A stretch of 64,000 bases of DNA from Persicaria tinctoria (GCA_037127255.1 JBANSL010000012.1:40973115-41037114); one strand, 5' to 3'. Positions 12,292-24,249 are shown, counted from the stretch's first letter. Numbers and translations: made by a program. The notes: a model not told the origin generated them from the sequence alone.

Positions 12292-14709
12292 ATGGCAACC
12301 GAAAGTACACCCCATACTGCCCCTATCCCTATTTCTGATGAGACCTTGGAGCATATTATTCAGGCCACTACTAAAGCTTCTATGGCCGAACATAGAGAAC
12401 TCATCGAAGCCGTTGAGGAGCGGTGGAACAAGCGCTTCCACGATCAATTGGCCCAACAAGCTAGCCTAGTTACTACTCGGGCTATAAGTGGTGTTCTGCG
12501 ACATCTTGAGGAGCTGAAACAATAGGAGGCTTCTGGTTCTACACCCCCGGGTGGTATGCCGCCTCCTACAGACACTACACCTCCGACAGATCCTACTCCA
12601 CCTACAGGTAATACACCACCTCCAAGTAACACTTCTTATTCTTTTAAACCTCCCTCTTCTGGTCAATTACATTTTAAACTTAAGTCTGCTACTCCTAACC
12701 CTTTCAATGGAGAGAATGACAACGATCATCTGGCGGGCTTCAATGGTAACCAAGATCGTTGTGAGCACACACCCCCACGACATCAACAGCAAGGGAGGAC
12801 AAATCAGCGTCATCAGCAGCCATTGCACACCCGTTCTAACTGGGATGACAGCCGCAACAATAATGATCTTTATAAGACGCCGCATTTGGAGGATGCTTAC
12901 CATGAGGTAAATCCTAACTTTGATGATTTACCTCCTCCTAATTTTGGTCATCCTAGATTTGATAATGCTCAAGCTATTCAGAGACGTGATGTTAAGCTTA
13001 AATTAGAAACCTTTGATGGTAACACTAATCCTGAAGCTTATCTTGTTTGGGAAAATCATACTGACTATCTGCTTGAACATTTACGCTATGAGGAAACGGA
13101 GAAGTTGGAAGTTGTTATATTGCATTTAGTAGGTAAAGCTCGCACCTGGTGGTTCCGCACTCGTGAGATGCGCCGTCGTCAGGACAAGCAACCTGTTGAA
13201 ACCTGGCCACAACTTCGCTATCTCCTGAAGAAGAGACATGTGCCTGAGGAATACACGGAGTCCATGAGGATGCAGCTCGCATCCTGCCGCCAAAGAACTC
13301 GCTAACCTAATGACTACAGAGATGAGCTTGAATGGCTCTCCCATCAGGCTAATGTTTATCTTACTGAACGTGCTTTGTGTACTCAATTTCTTGTTGGTCT
13401 TAATATTTCTATTAAAAATCCTTTATCTATCCATTCCATTAGACATATTAACACTTTGTCTCATAAAGCACAACTTCTGTATGAACAACAGCAACAGCAG
13501 CTCCGCCAGAGGACTAGATTCGACCAGATCTCTCAAGGTCGCAGGTTTGTTCCCTTTAACCCTTCTAGTCAATCTAAACCTTCTACTTCTAACCCTTCCA
13601 TGCAGCAAAAGGGAGTTTCCAACTCACCTCAACAGGGTTATCAGGTTGAAACTAGGAGAGTTGTTGCACCCTCTACAGATCGCAACAAAGATATCCGTTG
13701 CTTCACTTGTGGTGGTTCTGGGCATGTCTCTCGTAATTGCCCTCAGAAAAAGAAGGTTCTTCTCAGTGATTTGGGAGACCATTACTATGAGGAAGAGACT
13801 GTTGAGGACCATGTAATTTTGAGTGAAGTGGAGGAAGACCAGCCGTCTGAGTCTATTGAGGAGATCGATACTTCAGAGTCCGACAACTTGCTTTGCATTA
13901 TCAATCGGTGGGTCCTACACATTCAGGAATCTCCCATGACTGATCAAAGGGAGAACATCTTCCACACTAGGTGTGTGGTTCGCGAGGCTACCTTAAGCGT
14001 TATCATCGACGGTGGGAGTTGCTGCAATCTCATCAGTGAAAAGGTAGTGGATTTCCTCCATTTAACTACTACTTCTAGAGCTACTCACTATGGATTAAAT
14101 GGCATTACTGATGATGGATCTGATATAATGGTCACCAAACAATGTTTAGTTTCCCTTTCTATTGGATCATATCATGATAAAGTTTTATGTGATGTTGCTC
14201 GCATGGATTGTAGTCATATATTGTTAGGTCGTCCTTGGTTATATGATCGTTCTGTTCTTCATGATGGTCGTGCGAATACATATGCCTTCACTTTTGATGG
14301 GAGGAGAGTTACTCTCCTACCCCTTTCGCCTCAAACTATTCTGTAGGACCAGGTTCGCTAGAAAAAACAAGAGGACGCTCAAAAAGAGGCCCAAATGAAG
14401 AAGAAGCTTAAGGAGAGCTCGGCACAACAGGCCGCACCCGCAACCCAAAATGTCGTGCCCACGGCCTCCACTCCTGCGCCCGCAGCCCCCTCGGCGTCAC
14501 CTCCTTCCCCCTCGACGTCCGCTCAGCCCTCTTCTGCTTCACTAAAGGGCTCTGTAGAACGTCGATCACTGGTCTCTCAACCTCAGAAAGGGACCATCAC
14601 ATGGAATGCTCATCGACCTCATATTCTCCTGGTAATGAAACAGGTATTACTTAATGTTGAATTGAGTCATATTCCTGCACCTATTGCTGCTCTCTACAGG
14701 ATTATTTAG
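12292..14709 (+). pseudogene. Ty3/gypsy gag-protease, broken by stops
   Basis: One reading frame runs from ATG 12,292 to 14,709 but carries in-frame stops at 12,523 (TAG), 13,303 (TAA) and 14,344 (TAG). The N-terminal part is acidic and alpha-helical, then Pro/Thr-rich (TPPTDPTPPTG). Next comes the gag core, with LKLETFDGNTNPEAYLVWE and ARTWWFR. The nucleocapsid CCHC knuckle CFTCGGSGHVSRNC lies at about 13,699-13,740. The protease region has IIDGGSCCNLIS at about 14,000, the DGGSC variant of the aspartic protease site seen in many plant gypsy elements. A +1 shift near 14,700 separates it from reverse transcriptase. It cannot make a full polyprotein as it stands. Confidence 0.85.
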
Positions 14710-14723
14710 ATGTTCTTCCAGCT

Positions 14724-16098
14724 GAACTACCCCAAGGCTTGCCTCCTATTAGAGGTATTGAGCACCAGATTGACTTTGTGCCAGGGGCAGCCTTGCCTAA
14801 TTGCGCCGCTTATAGAGCTAGTCATGAGGAGACAAAGGAGGTCCAACACCAAGTCACGGAGTTAATGGATAAGGGCTTCGTGCAAGAAAGCCTGTCTCCC
14901 TGTGCCGTGCCTGTTATTTTGGTTCCAAAGAAGGATGGCTCCTGGCGCATGTGTGTTGATTGTCGCGCAATCAACCAAATAACGGTTAAGTATCGCCACC
15001 CTATTCCTCATTTAGATGATATGCTTGATGAACTTCATGGTGCTTCTATTTTTTTCTAAAATTGACCTTAGAAGTGGATATCATCAAATTAGGATGAAAC
15101 AGGGTGATGAATGGAGAACGACTTTTAAAACTAAGTATGGCTTATATGAATGGTTAGTAATGCCTTTTGGATTAACAAATGCACCTTCTACTTTTATGAG
15201 GCTTATGAACCATGTGCTTAGGAGACACTTACGAAAATTTATCGTTGTCTATTTTGACGATATCTTAATTTATAGCAAGAATATGCATGATCACTTAAGT
15301 CATTTAAAATTGGTTTTTGATTCTCTTAGGAAAGAAAAATTATATGCCAATTTAAAGAAGTGTTCTTTTGCATCCGAGTCTACCATTTTTCTTGGTTTTG
15401 TAGTGACTGCATCTGGATTGAAGGTGGATGAGGAGAAGATTCGTGCTATTCAGGAGTGGGCTCAGCCGCATACACCCACTCATGTCCGCTCATTCTTGGG
15501 CCTTGCTGGTTTCTATCGACGCTTTGTCAAAGATTTCAGCCTCATTGCCGCCCCCCTACACGAGCTGAGAAAGAAAGATGTGACATTTTGCTGGACAGAC
15601 TCTCACCAGAAGGCTTTCGACTCCCTCAAAGATCGCCTGACTCATGCTCTAGTGCTGCAGTTACCTGACTTTGCTCAACCTTTTGAGCTCGAGTGTGACG
15701 TTTCTGGCACTGGCATTGTTGGGGTTCTGCTGCAGAACAAGCGTCCCATCGCCTACTTCAGCGAAAAGTTGGGCTCCGCTGAGCTCAACTATTCTACCTA
15801 TGACAAGGAGCTTTTTGCATTGGTTCGCTGCTTAAAGACTTGGCAACATTATCTATGGCCTATGGATTTGTGATTCATTCAGATCTTGAAGATCTAAAGT
15901 ACCTCAAAGGACAAGCAGTGCTCAGCAGGCGACTTGCTCGGTGGGTGGAGTTTATAGAGACCTTTTCCTATGTGGTTCACCATAAGAAGGGAAAGGATAA
16001 TGTGGTAGCTGACGCGCTATCACGCAGTTATGTCCTCCTTAACCATATGGATGCACATGTTTTGGGTTTTGCTTTGATAAAGGAACTGTATGCTTTTG
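14724..16098 (+). pseudogene. Reverse transcriptase-RNase H, tandem unit 1
   Basis: Encodes the RT palm and fingers ([30 protein letters not shown]), the catalytic YFDDIL near 15,250, the thumb/connection [16 protein letters not shown], and RNase H up to [16 protein letters not shown]. Two frameshifts are visible. One extra T lies in a T run near 15,050. One T is missing near 15,868, before the VIHSD segment. Instead of integrase, the sequence runs straight into a second copy of the RT start ([18 protein letters not shown]) at 16,099. Gypsy-type order and motifs are clear; the gene is dead. Confidence 0.85.
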
Positions 16099-17470
16099 AA
16101 CTACCCCAAGGCTTGCCTCCTATTAGAGGTATTGAGCACCAGATTGACTTTGTGCCTGGGGCAGCCTTGCCTAATCGCGCCGCTTATAGAGCTAGTCTTG
16201 AGGAGACAAAGGAGCTCCAACACCAAGTCACGGAGTTAATGAATAAGGGCTTCGTGCGGGAAAGCCTGTCTCCTTGTGCCGTGCCTGTCATTTTTGGTTC
16301 CAAAGAAGGATGGCTCCTGGCGCATGTGTGTTGATTGTCGCGCAATCAACCAAATAACAGTTAAGTATCGCCACCCTATTCCTCGTTTAGATGATATGCT
16401 TGATGAACTTATGGTGCTTCTATTTTTTCTAAAATTAACCTTAGAAGTGGATATCATCAAATTAGGATGAAAATGGGTGATGAATGGAGAACGGCTTTTA
16501 AAACTAAGTATGGCTTATATGAATGGTTAGTAATGCCTTTTGGATTAACAAATGCACCTTCTACTTTTATGAGGCTTATGAACCATGTGCTTAGGAGACA
16601 CTTAGGAAAATTTGTCGTTGTCTATTTTGACGATATCTTAATTTATAGCAAGAATATGCATGATCACTCAAGTCACTTAAAATTGGTTTTTGATTGTCTT
16701 AGGAAAGAAAAATTATATGCCAATTTAAAGAAGTGTTCTTTTGCATCCGAGTCTACCATTTTTCTTGGTTTTGTAGTGACTGCGTCTGGATTGAAGGTGG
16801 ATGAGGAGAAGATTCGTGCTATTCAGGAGTGGGCTCAGCCGCATACACCCACTCATGTCCGCTCATTCTTGGGCCTTGCTGGTTTCTATCGACGCTTTGT
16901 CAAAGATTTCAGCCTCATTGCCGCCCCCCTACACGAGCTGACAAAGAAAGATGTGACATTTTGCTGGACAGACTCTCACCAGAAGGCTTTCGACTCCCTC
17001 AAAGATCGCCTGACTCATGCTCTAATGCTGCAGTTACCTGACTTTGCTCAACCTTTTGAGCTCAAGTGTGACGCTTCTGGCACTGGCATTGTTGGGGTTC
17101 TGCTGCAGAACAAGCGTCCCATCGCCTACTTCAGCGAAAAGTTGGGCTCCGCCGAGCTCAACTATTCTACCTACGACAAGGAGATTTTTGCATTGGTTCG
17201 CGGCTTAAAGACTTGGCAACATTATCTATGGCCTAAGGATTTGTGATTCATTCAGATCATGAAGCTCTAAAGTACCTCAAAGGACAAGCAGTGCTCAGCA
17301 GGCGACTTGCTCGGTGGGTGGAGTTTATAGAGACCTTTTCCTATGTGGTTCACCACAAGAAGGGAAAGGATAATGTGGTAGCTGACGCGCTATCACGCAG
17401 TTATGTCCTCCTTAACCATATGGATGCACATGTTTTGGGTTTTGCTTTGATAAAGGAACTGTATGCTTCT
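16099..17470 (+). pseudogene. Reverse transcriptase-RNase H, tandem unit 2
   Basis: A direct repeat of unit 1 (period about 1,373 bp) with high identity and the same domain order, including YFDDIL and the RNase H block. It shares the missing T before VIHSD with unit 1, so that frameshift predates the duplication. It has its own damage: one extra T near 16,290 and a two-base loss near 16,410, where unit 1 reads CTTCATGG. No integrase follows; a third copy starts at 17,471. Confidence 0.85.
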
Positions 17471-17670
17471 GAACTACCCCAAGGCTTGCCTCCTATTAGA
17501 GGTATTGAGCACCAGATTGACTTTGTGCCTGGGGCAGCCTTACCTAATCGCGCCGCTTATAGAGCTAGTCTTGAGGAGACAAAGGAGCTCCAACACCAAG
17601 TCACGGAGTTAATGGATAAAGGCTTCGTGCGAGAAAGCCTGTCTCCCTGTGTCGTGCCTGTCATTTTTGG
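17471..17670 (+). pseudogene. Reverse transcriptase, truncated tandem unit 3
   Basis: Repeats the first 200 bp of units 1 and 2 ([11 protein letters not shown] through CVVPVIFG) and stops abruptly where MULE sequence begins. The break falls inside the codons that precede the SKEG/PKKDG region in the other units. Confidence 0.85.
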
Positions 17671-17684
17671 CCTTCATCTGGCTA
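17668..17684. other. Junction filler between the gypsy and MULE sequences
   Basis: The stretch TTGGCCTTCATCTGG at the break is found again about 76 bp to the right, inside the MULE sequence near 17,745. It looks like a templated insertion made while the ends were joined. Confidence 0.5.
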
Positions 17685-18489
17685 AAGAAAAGACCTCCTA
17701 CCACGTCAGAGTCAGGCCTCCTCCTTATAACGTAGAAGTACCGCTTGGCCTTCATCTGGTGTAGAACGTCTTGGGTGATGCTCATGTCACCTCGAGCCTG
17801 GAACTTAAGCTTGGCCTTGGCGTTATATAGCTAACGTCGTGATGTAACACATCCCTCTTCTGAGTGCAGCAACGAGTATATCGGCTTAGGCAGGGTCCCA
17901 TGCGACGATAACGTCTTCACGACCTCCAATGCCTGCGGGTGGATACGCCCCCGGTAGGCGTGACCTAGTAGAATATCTGGAAGGTCGTGGTTGTGCGTTC
18001 CAGATAAAACGTACATGTGCCACTTTCCACGTTGGAATTCCCGACCCATTAAAGAGAATGGACAATTTGTGAGTTTCGTGTTACCCTTCTTCGTTGCCTC
18101 GCCGCGCTCCCTATGTTCTCTCACCTTCTTTCTCGGTTCATAGATGCCGAATTTTTCACACGCAAGGAGTACGCTACCGAGGAGGCGTTCGGTTGACGGG
18201 CACGATCTCTTGATCACTAGCACCATTTTTAGATGGGTAGCGGCTGCGTCTTGGAATGCCCGGTTTGTTGTAAAAATATCTGTGAAATCTGGCATTTCTA
18301 CTGAGGCGTTTACGTCTTCGTCCTATTCAAATTTGCGAGTTGCGTGCATAATTTAGACGGAGAGTAACAAATTTGTTGTTGTGAATGTGATGAAAATGGT
18401 CGGAAATTGAAGTATACCTCGTCGACGGAGAATTGTTCTGTTGGTACGTCATCGACGGAAACGCGATCGACGGGATCGGCAAAAGACAT
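17685..18489 (-). pseudogene. OTU-type MULE transposase, truncated copy 1 (N-terminus only)
   Basis: Minus strand. Exon 1 is 18,489-18,418 (MSFADPVDRVSVDDVPTEQF...) and exon 2 runs from 18,322 to the break at 17,685. It encodes the FAR1/WRKY-GCM-like DNA-binding region, with LLACEKFGIYEPRK, TNCPFSLMGREFQRGKWHMY and the zinc-ligand HNHD. Compared with the copy at 25-28 kb it lacks about 11 codons after TTNR and has CAG changed to TAG in TSRRQLY. The transposase core, SWIM and OTU parts are missing because the element is cut off against the gypsy sequence. Non-functional. Confidence 0.85.
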
Positions 18490-19095
18490 GGCAACGCAAA
18501 CCCAAAGACGAGATGCGGGGGGGGGGGGAGGTTTTGAGATGTGAGGAGAGAAAGAGTTCGACGATTGGGGAATCAAGTTATGCTTACTATTTGTTGTCAG
18601 TTGTAATCGACAATTATAGTAGTTGTCAGTGGGCCTAATTACTCCGCAACGTCATGCGGAGAAGACCGACGCGTACTCTAGGGCCCACATGATGCGACAG
18701 GACCGTTGAAACGCGTGATTTGTTACGCAAATAATTGCGTAGTTGTGGGATGCACTACGTATCAGGTTGCGTAATAATACGCTATAAAGTGCGGATGATT
18801 GGAGCCTTGCGGAGACGGTAACCGACATGGACAAATATGAAATTTGGCCGCGACGAAATCGCGTGCCGTAACGCATCATCATGCGTAATGAATTCGGTCG
18901 TTGCAGCTGGACAAATTTGAAATTTGAACGGCTTAAATGGTCCGCAACGTCGTGCTTTACTAATATTAGTGCAGATTGTCAATGGTAAATATTAATACTG
19001 AATAACTATAAAGATTTGAGAAAATTTACATAATTCATGACTATTTTGTAATCGTTATACAACTGCATTATGTGGGAGTTTAGAAAAATTTGGAC
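18490..19095. repeat. 5' flank of the OTU-MULE copy 1, with dyads
   Basis: Homologous to 28,261-28,945 upstream of the larger copy; part of it is repeated again at 20,266-20,660. It contains a G12 run at 18,517-18,528 and 18-bp dyads such as TCCGCA-ACGTCA-TGCGGA near 18,643 and TACGCA-AATAAT-TGCGTA near 18,724. Similarity to the other copy ends near the shared GGACAACCC, which marks the likely element end. Confidence 0.7.
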
Positions 19096-19840
19096 AACCC
19101 ATCCACGTGGTATTTATAATTGTTAAACATTACAAGGTACATATTTACACTTTATAATTGTTAAACATTACAAGGTACATATTTACACTGTATCACACAT
19201 TAATACAACCCGTCCAAACGGGTACGCAACGTAGTTATCAATTTCATCGTACAACTTGAACACTTACACCAATTATATGAAGATTTTAGTTAGGTTTACA
19301 TAAAAAACACTATTGTAGTTGTGTGCCACATATAAAGCAATGCAATCATGCAAGTAGAAATGATGATATTTGGAACGAATATTCGGATATGTCATCAAAA
19401 TGTTCACCAATCTTTACTTCAATTCGTAGGAATTGTAGCAAAAGATCGGTGAAACACTTTGATAATATATTGATATTCGACAACGTACACCCATGTGGAA
19501 AGAATATTTTGAGTTCTATTGAGATCGGCGCTAAAGTTGGTCAATTGGATAACCGGATAATCTATCAAAGTATTCTATGATCTTCGACTAATCTTCATAG
19601 AGATTATATAAAGATCACAGAAGCACTTTGATAGTTTACAGGTATCCATAAACGACGATAGAAGATACGAATTATGGAGAGAGAAAGCGGAGGGTGCAAC
19701 GATGTGTGGTGGGGAGGGGACGTATTTATAGGGGATCGGGGTAGATGGAGTTGCCTCTGTTCCGCGGTTCGACACGTATAGATCCGCACGATGTAGCGGT
19801 TAGTAACGCGGTCGATTGCGAAATTCTAGCGCAGTAGTGC
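19096..19840. promoter_or_regulatory. Non-autonomous cassette with minus-strand TATA and leader motifs
   Basis: A minus-strand TATA box (plus-strand TATTTATAGG near 19,720) is followed downstream by a degenerate leader motif on the minus strand near 19,567-19,584. Plus-strand copies of the same motif lie near 19,447 and 19,612. A 38-bp tandem duplication with TTATAATTGTTAAACATTAC lies at about 19,115-19,190. No protein-coding gene is supported. Confidence 0.5.
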
Positions 19841-20265
19841 CCGCTTGCATCGAAATCGGCGGCTCGTGGTTGACAAGATACGCATCGGCATGCATAGCTT
19901 TACGCATCGTAATGCGGATCTGTTGGGCCGACAGAGGGCAAAACTAAAGAGAGAAGACTGGTATGCAGTTCTTGATCACTCGCATGAACGTATCTACGAC
20001 AATTCGATGGCCACTTAATTTTGTGTATACCCTTACTTATTTTTTCTATAATCATCATATGGAATCTAAAGTACAATATCGAATACAAATTATATATTGT
20101 CAATTGGCTTTCAGTATTGTTACAATATAGATTAAATACAATTACACTGCAACGTAACACATTTGAAACAATTGAGAGTATATATTATCAATTGAAACAA
20201 ATACGTTACACTGCGAAGTAACACATTTGAAACACTGCAACGTAACACATTTGAAACAATTGAAA
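19841..20265. repeat. Dispersed repeat block B, copy 1
   Basis: Contains the dyad TACGCATCGTAATGCGGA near 19,900, the marker TTGGGCCGACAGAGGGC and the AT-rich CGATGGCCACTTAATTTTG segment. The same succession occurs at about 20,760-21,150 and partly at 22,173-22,420. No gene. Confidence 0.6.
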
Positions 20266-20660
20266 GAGTTCGACGATTGGGGAATCAAGTTATGCTTACT
20301 ATTTGTCGTCAGCTGTAATCGACAATTATAGTAGTTGTCATTGGGCCTAATTACTCCGCAACGTCATGCGGAGAAGACCGACGCGTACTCAGGGGCCCAC
20401 ATGATGCGACAGGACCGTTGAAATGCGCGTTTTGTTATGCAAATAAATGCGTAGTTGTGGGATGCACTACGTATCAGGTTGCGTAATAATACGCTATAAA
20501 GTGCGAATGATTGGAGCCTCGCGGAGGCGGTAACCGACATGGACAAATATGAAATTTGTCCGTGACGAAATCGCGTGTCGTAACGCATCATCATGCGTAA
20601 TGAATTCGGCCGTTGCAGCTGGACAAATTTGAATTTTGAACGGCTTAAATTGTCGGGATA
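20266..20660. repeat. Dispersed copy of the OTU-MULE 5' flank
   Basis: Nearly identical to 18,557-18,950 and clearly related to 28,330-28,750, including the dyads at the same relative positions. There is no transposase next to it, so it is a solo fragment or part of a deletion derivative. Confidence 0.7.
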
Positions 20661-21157
20661 GATGGAGTTGCCTCTGTTCCGAGGTTCGACGCGTATATAT
20701 CCGCACGATGAAGCGGTTAGTAACGCGGTCGATTGCGAAATTCTAGCGCAGTAGGGGCCGCTGTTGGGCCCTACTGCGCATCGTAATGCCGATCGGCATG
20801 CATAGCTTTACGCATCGGCATGCATAGCTTTACGCATCGTAATGAGGATATATTGGGTCGACAGAGGGCAGAACTAAAGAGAGAAGACTGGTATGCAGTT
20901 CTTGATCACTCGCATGAACGTTTCTACGACAATTCGATGGCCACTTAATTTTGTGTATACCCTTACTTATTTTTTCTACAATAATCATATTATCAATTGG
21001 CTTTCAGTATTGTTACAATGTAGATTAAATACAATTACACTACAACGTAACACATTTGAAACAATTGAAAGTATATATTATCAATTGAAACAAATACGTT
21101 ACACTGCGAAGTAACACAATTACATTACACTGAAACAATTACGTTACATTACTGAAA
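20661..21157. repeat. Dispersed repeat block B, copy 2
   Basis: Repeats the sequence of 19,740-20,230 with small deletions and a short duplication (GCATGCATAGCTTTACGCATCG occurs twice in its first part, described here only by its core GCATAGCTTTACGCATCG). Ends in a run of GTTACACTG-like units. Confidence 0.6.
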
Positions 21158-21720
21158 CTTAAACGGGTGAGCCAGAATACGACCAGTGTGGTACCCTCGC
21201 AGCGTGGGGCAAAATACGACAAGTCTGCTACGACATTCTGCGCAGCTTGGTCTATTCAATTCCAAAGTGTTTCACCGATCTCTACTCGCCTCGAAACGTA
21301 GATTGATTTCAATCCACACATATAATGAAATATTGTTGCCAATGACACATATGCGGATGTGAGGACCGACAAGAGATGGACTAGTATTTATAGGGACTTT
21401 TGTCCTCCTTACGAAGACATTCGCGACAAAACGCGGATATATACGCATTACATTGTGGATACATACGCGGATATATTTGCGGATTTTGAAGGGTCCCTTC
21501 CATCTATATAAACGCAGCACCATTAATCTTGAGCATATGCTTTAACAGTCAGTCACATGTACAACACTAATATATTCTCCACATTGTACAGTCCAAGGTA
21601 AAGATCATGGAAGCTCTTTGGGGTAGGGACGATGAAAATACACCGCCGGTTGTGTAACCTCAAACTCTCGCCCTGTCGGGGGTGGGTGGACCGGTCGATG
21701 TGGTGGATTCTCGCCGGTTG
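21158..21720. promoter_or_regulatory. Divergent promoter cassette 1
   Basis: A minus-strand TATA box (TATTTATAGGG, 21,384-21,394) and a plus-strand TATA box (CTATATAAAC, 21,504-21,513) face away from each other across about 110 bp rich in ACGCGGATATA-type half-sites. The leader motif lies downstream on each side: minus strand 21,263-21,280 and plus strand 21,603-21,620. The plus-strand motif contains an ATG opening a short frame, MEALWGRDDENTPPVV. A close paralogue is at 22,414-22,800. Confidence 0.6.
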
Positions 21721-21726
21721 TGTAAC

Positions 21727-22172
21727 CTCGATCTCCTTCTCCTTGTCCCTGTTCAGATTCACTCTTTGTACATTACTCTCCTTTAGATCATCAACATCTT
21801 CATCAGATCCATCCACATCAACCTTCCCTCTCTTCGGAAACTTGCCTCGCACGCCACTCTCCTCATCGTCAAGATGCTCGTCCTCCTTAACAGTAGGTCT
21901 TTCCAAAGATTGAGTCTTGGCGTGGGCGGTTCCACTTCCCTCTATCCGACTCCGAGGCTCGACTGAACCGGAATTGATTTGGGGCTCTTCGTCCTCCTCA
22001 GAATCGGAACTCTCCTCCTCGTATTCGGAGCTCTCATCATCGGAGTCGGAACTCTCAGAAATTTCAGAGATTTCAGAAAGTTCAGAGCTCGAAACCAGCA
22101 AATGTTGGGATTTTTCAACTCCATTTCCGGTCTCCATCAACTCCTCATTTTGCAAGTCTCTGATCAGGGCCC
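21727..22172 (-). pseudogene. Probable captured gene fragment, acidic Ser/Glu-rich
   Basis: Minus-strand open sequence encodes an acidic protein segment with SSEYEEESSDSEEDEEP and later GKFPKRGKVDVDGSDEDVDD. Both flanks match repeat DNA: the left side equals cassette 2 at 22,770-22,900 and the right side equals block B, but the middle has no repeat partner in the window. That is the structure of a gene fragment carried by a non-autonomous MULE (Pack-MULE). I do not recognise the source gene; it looks like a nuclear or chromatin protein only by composition. Confidence 0.55.
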
Positions 22173-22413
22173 ACTTGCATCGAAACCGGCGGCCCGAAGT
22201 TGACAAGATACGCATCGACATGCGTAGCTGTACGCATTGTAATGCGGGTCTGTTGGGCCGACAGAAACTGCAAATTTTTTCTACAATCATCATATGGAAT
22301 GTAAAGTACAATATCGAATACAAATTATATATTGTCAATTGGCTTTCAGTATTGCTACAATGTAGATTAAATACAGTTACATTACACTGAAACAATTACG
22401 TTACATTACGGAA
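22173..22413. repeat. Dispersed repeat block B, copy 3 (partial)
   Basis: Resumes the block B sequence with GCATCGAAACCGGCGG and the dyad TACGCATCGACATGCGTA near 22,209, then the AT-rich tail. It directly follows the captured fragment. Confidence 0.6.
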
Positions 22414-22800
22414 ACTTAAACGTGTGAGCCAGCAGTCTGCTACCCAGAATACGACCAGTTTGATACGACATTTTGCGCAGCTTGGTCTATTCAATTCCAA
22501 AGTGTTTCACCGATCTCTACCCGCCTCGATGTGAGGACCGACAAGATATGGACTAGTATTTATAGGGACTTTTGTCCTACATACTAAGACATTCGCAACA
22601 AATCGCGGATATATACGCATGACAGTGCGGATACATACGCGGATATATGCGCGGATTTTGAAGGGTCCTTTCCATCTATATAAACGCAACACCATTAATC
22701 TTGAACATATGCTTTAACAGTCAGTCACATGTACAACACTGATATATTCTCCCACATTGTACAGTCCAAGGTAAAGATCATGGAAGCTCTTTGAGGTAGG
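22414..22800. promoter_or_regulatory. Divergent promoter cassette 2
   Basis: Paralogue of 21,158-21,720. The minus TATA is at 22,558-22,567 and the plus TATA at 22,676-22,685. Leader motifs are at 22,498-22,515 (minus) and 22,776-22,793 (plus). It lacks the captured fragment, so it shows the empty state of the cassette. Confidence 0.6.
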
Positions 22801-23960
22801 GACGATGAAAATACACCGCCGGTTGTGTTACCTCAAACTCTCTCCCTGTCGGGGGTGGGTCGACCGGTCGATGTGGTGGATTCTTGGGTGCTGGAAGAAG
22901 CGATATAGCCAGTTGGGCACTAACATGAGAGTGCGGACCGCCGACGAATGGCTCTTCCTCTTTCGCAGTAGGGGACACGTTGAGACAATGTGTCTCGTAC
23001 GAAAAAATTTGAAGGAATACCTGCGCACTTACATACGTAGCATTTAAGCACTTCCACGTGCACATGTTACGAATCTACATCTGTAACTTCTGTAGAGGCT
23101 TCCCTTGCCGTTTACATACGAATACACAGTTGTGGTAGTGTTATTGTATTCGTTTTTCTTTCATGTAGCGTTTTTTTCCCAAAGCTTTTCCATTAAAGAT
23201 GTTACGAAGTCCTTACAAAGTTTTGTAATGATCGGTGAACCACGTCAATTATAATGCGATATAAGAAATATGGTCTTCCTTTGGCAGTAGTACGTATTCT
23301 TTACAACACCTGCGGGGGTTGTCCATTTTCCGTTTTATAATGTATGAACAAGCACACTTATGGGACGGAGAATATGGTCTTCCTTTGTGGTCACTTCTTA
23401 AGTAGGTACGCATCCTCATCCGTTTCAGCACGTGGTGACAGAAACTGCACGGTAGGACCGATTGCATCAAAACCAGCGACCCTCAACTTCACACATTACA
23501 CAACGGATTGCGTAGCTGTACGCTGTCGACCGACACTGCAGGGCCCGTACCGAACCAGCGCATGCTTGGGAACTTGCTGTCATAGTTACGCATCGTAATG
23601 CGGATATAAATCTATTAGCTGGCAGAAATTACAGGCGAAGACAGGGCCTGGTTGTCTCTTGACCACGTCCTATGCAGATGCTACGCATCGACATGCGTAA
23701 CGTCCGCATATCGACACAAACGACAATTGATACGCAGGAAATTGCGCAATACAATGCGCACGGGTATATATACGTCAACATGCATTCTGGTAATATTTGT
23801 GTTACAGTCATTTAAATGTATTGCACTTCCGCATTCTCCTTTGTAAAGTTAGAATAGAACAAAAGAGCACGGAAGCACTTTGGAGTTATGAGGCGAGAAG
23901 ACACTTCTCGTCCCATCGTTGTAGGGTCGAACATGTATCGATGTACACACTTCCACATTC
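22801..23960. repeat. Degenerate non-autonomous MULE sequence
   Basis: No coding gene can be supported. A dyad TACGCATCGACATGCGTA lies at 23,682-23,699. A plus-strand TATA-like GGTATATATACG lies near 23,765. A leader-motif relative with ATG changed to ACG (CACGGAAGCACTTTGG) lies near 23,867. Confidence 0.45.
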
Positions 23961-23964
23961 TCCT

Positions 23965-24105
23965 TAATTGTTTATATTAATTCTTACAATGTCGTTGTAC
24001 ACACTTCATATCAAATATAATTTGCAAAATCTAATGGAAATTCTAAATGCGTTTCCCAACAGATAATTTACTTTATTACATCGAAATAATTTTACAACAA
24101 AAGAA
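23965..24105. repeat. Direct repeat flanking a small gene fragment, copy 1
   Basis: Shares the succession TGTACACACTTCATATC, AATCTAATGGAAATTCTAA and TAATTTACTTTATTACATCG with 24,865-25,010 (period about 907 bp). A third, diverged copy lies near 51,110-51,210. Confidence 0.6.
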
Positions 24106-24249
24106 AATGGATTTTCATAGTTTTCGTACAAAATATAACAAATGTGTTGACATAATAAACTCATCAGATACACCAACGACTAGGCACGAGGTTCACACGG
24201 TTGCTGTTGAACCGCAATTATTGATCCAGGTACACGCCAACATTTACTC

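Noticed and set aside
21553..22395. 280-codon minus-strand frame taken as one gene
   Set aside because: Both ends are repeat DNA shared with neighbouring cassettes; only the middle (21,727-22,172) is unique and coding-like.
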